From contig JARUPZ010000013.1 in assembly GCA_031213475.1 (NCBI GenBank), positions 7,358,739 through 7,422,738 of the forward strand: a DNA stretch of 64,000 nucleotides. Direction: 5' to 3'. This stretch comes from Nereocystis luetkeana. Taxonomy: Eukaryota; Sar; Phaeophyceae; Laminariales; Laminariaceae. Below the pieces are notes generated by a model. It was not told where the DNA came from. It made no database searches and saw only the letters and a program-made list of their open reading frames with translations. Position numbers and translations under genes: made by a program. Shown here one piece after another: positions 63,991 through 64,000 of the stretch (the stretch's first letter is position 1; every line of letters starts with the position of its first letter).

Positions 63991-64000
63991 GCTGTAGTAG

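Larger units (their letters stand above)
62387..64000. other. MITE-rich DNA, probably the first retained SOD intron
   Basis: No SOD N-terminal exon is visible in any minus-strand frame. Six family-1 MITEs or parts, one interrupted family-2 MITE and a TACCTGGTA at 63171. The ACAACA/CAACAAC stretch lies at 62955-63012. Confidence 0.55.

Noticed and set aside
1..64000. Search for a prokaryotic-type defence, phage or toxin system
   Set aside because: Spliced nuclear genes and eukaryotic repeats throughout; no operon, integrase, transposase or toxin gene was seen.

Overview
The window is nuclear DNA of a eukaryote. Protein-coding genes are split into short exons (70-510 bases) by long introns (360-1,950 bases) with clean GT/AG borders. 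Coding exons are GC-rich, the intergenic DNA is crowded with microsatellites and small non-autonomous mobile elements, and there is no operon-like packing. The mitochondrial leucine-catabolism enzyme, the Mn-type superoxide dismutase and the FNIP/LRR-repeat protein, together with this gene architecture, fit a photosynthetic or other stramenopile, most likely a brown alga. That assignment is inferred from style; no species-diagnostic gene is present.

Layout. 1-7.3 kb (+): fragments of one to three poorly resolved genes for Gly/Ala/Ser-rich proteins, including two well-bordered exons at 3.6 and 4.6 kb. 7.3-17.4 kb: almost gene-free, made of degenerate satellites, short elements and a possible decayed gene on the minus strand near 11.2-11.9 kb. 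17.8-19.5 kb (-): an intronless 570-residue FNIP/LRR-repeat protein with a CTG tract just after its stop codon. 19.5-27.2 kb: no gene seen; a large imperfect inverted repeat at 20.75-21.5 kb. 27.2-35.7 kb (+): complete seven-exon gene for methylcrotonoyl-CoA carboxylase beta subunit. 35.7-41.8 kb: intergenic, repeats. 41.8-46.2 kb (+): complete seven-exon gene for a 459-residue His-rich protein of unknown family. 46.2-52.7 kb: repeats and a possible last exon of a minus-strand gene. 52.77-52.94 kb (+): a 57-residue single-membrane-span COX14-like protein. 56.6-62.4 kb and beyond (-): Mn-type superoxide dismutase, N-terminal exon(s) missing, probably past the right edge.

Repeats dominate the rest. 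I can define by eye: a TA-flanked MITE of about 108 bases (about 14 copies or parts, concentrated at 59-64 kb); a second, about 90-base MITE that is repeatedly interrupted by the first; two foldback elements that start AGGGTC; a dispersed element whose end is a poly(C) tract; a GATCTG-rich element of 200-300 bases (5 copies); a 230-base dispersed repeat (2 copies); several tandem satellites; and a 9-base near-palindrome, TACCTGGTA/TACCAGGTA, that occurs about 24 times where fewer than one is expected.

Three of the five clearer genes (MCC beta, COX14-like, Mn-SOD) encode proteins of families that act in mitochondria, but they are far apart and on both strands, so this looks like coincidence rather than a cluster. 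I saw no tRNA, rRNA, CRISPR array or prokaryotic-type system.
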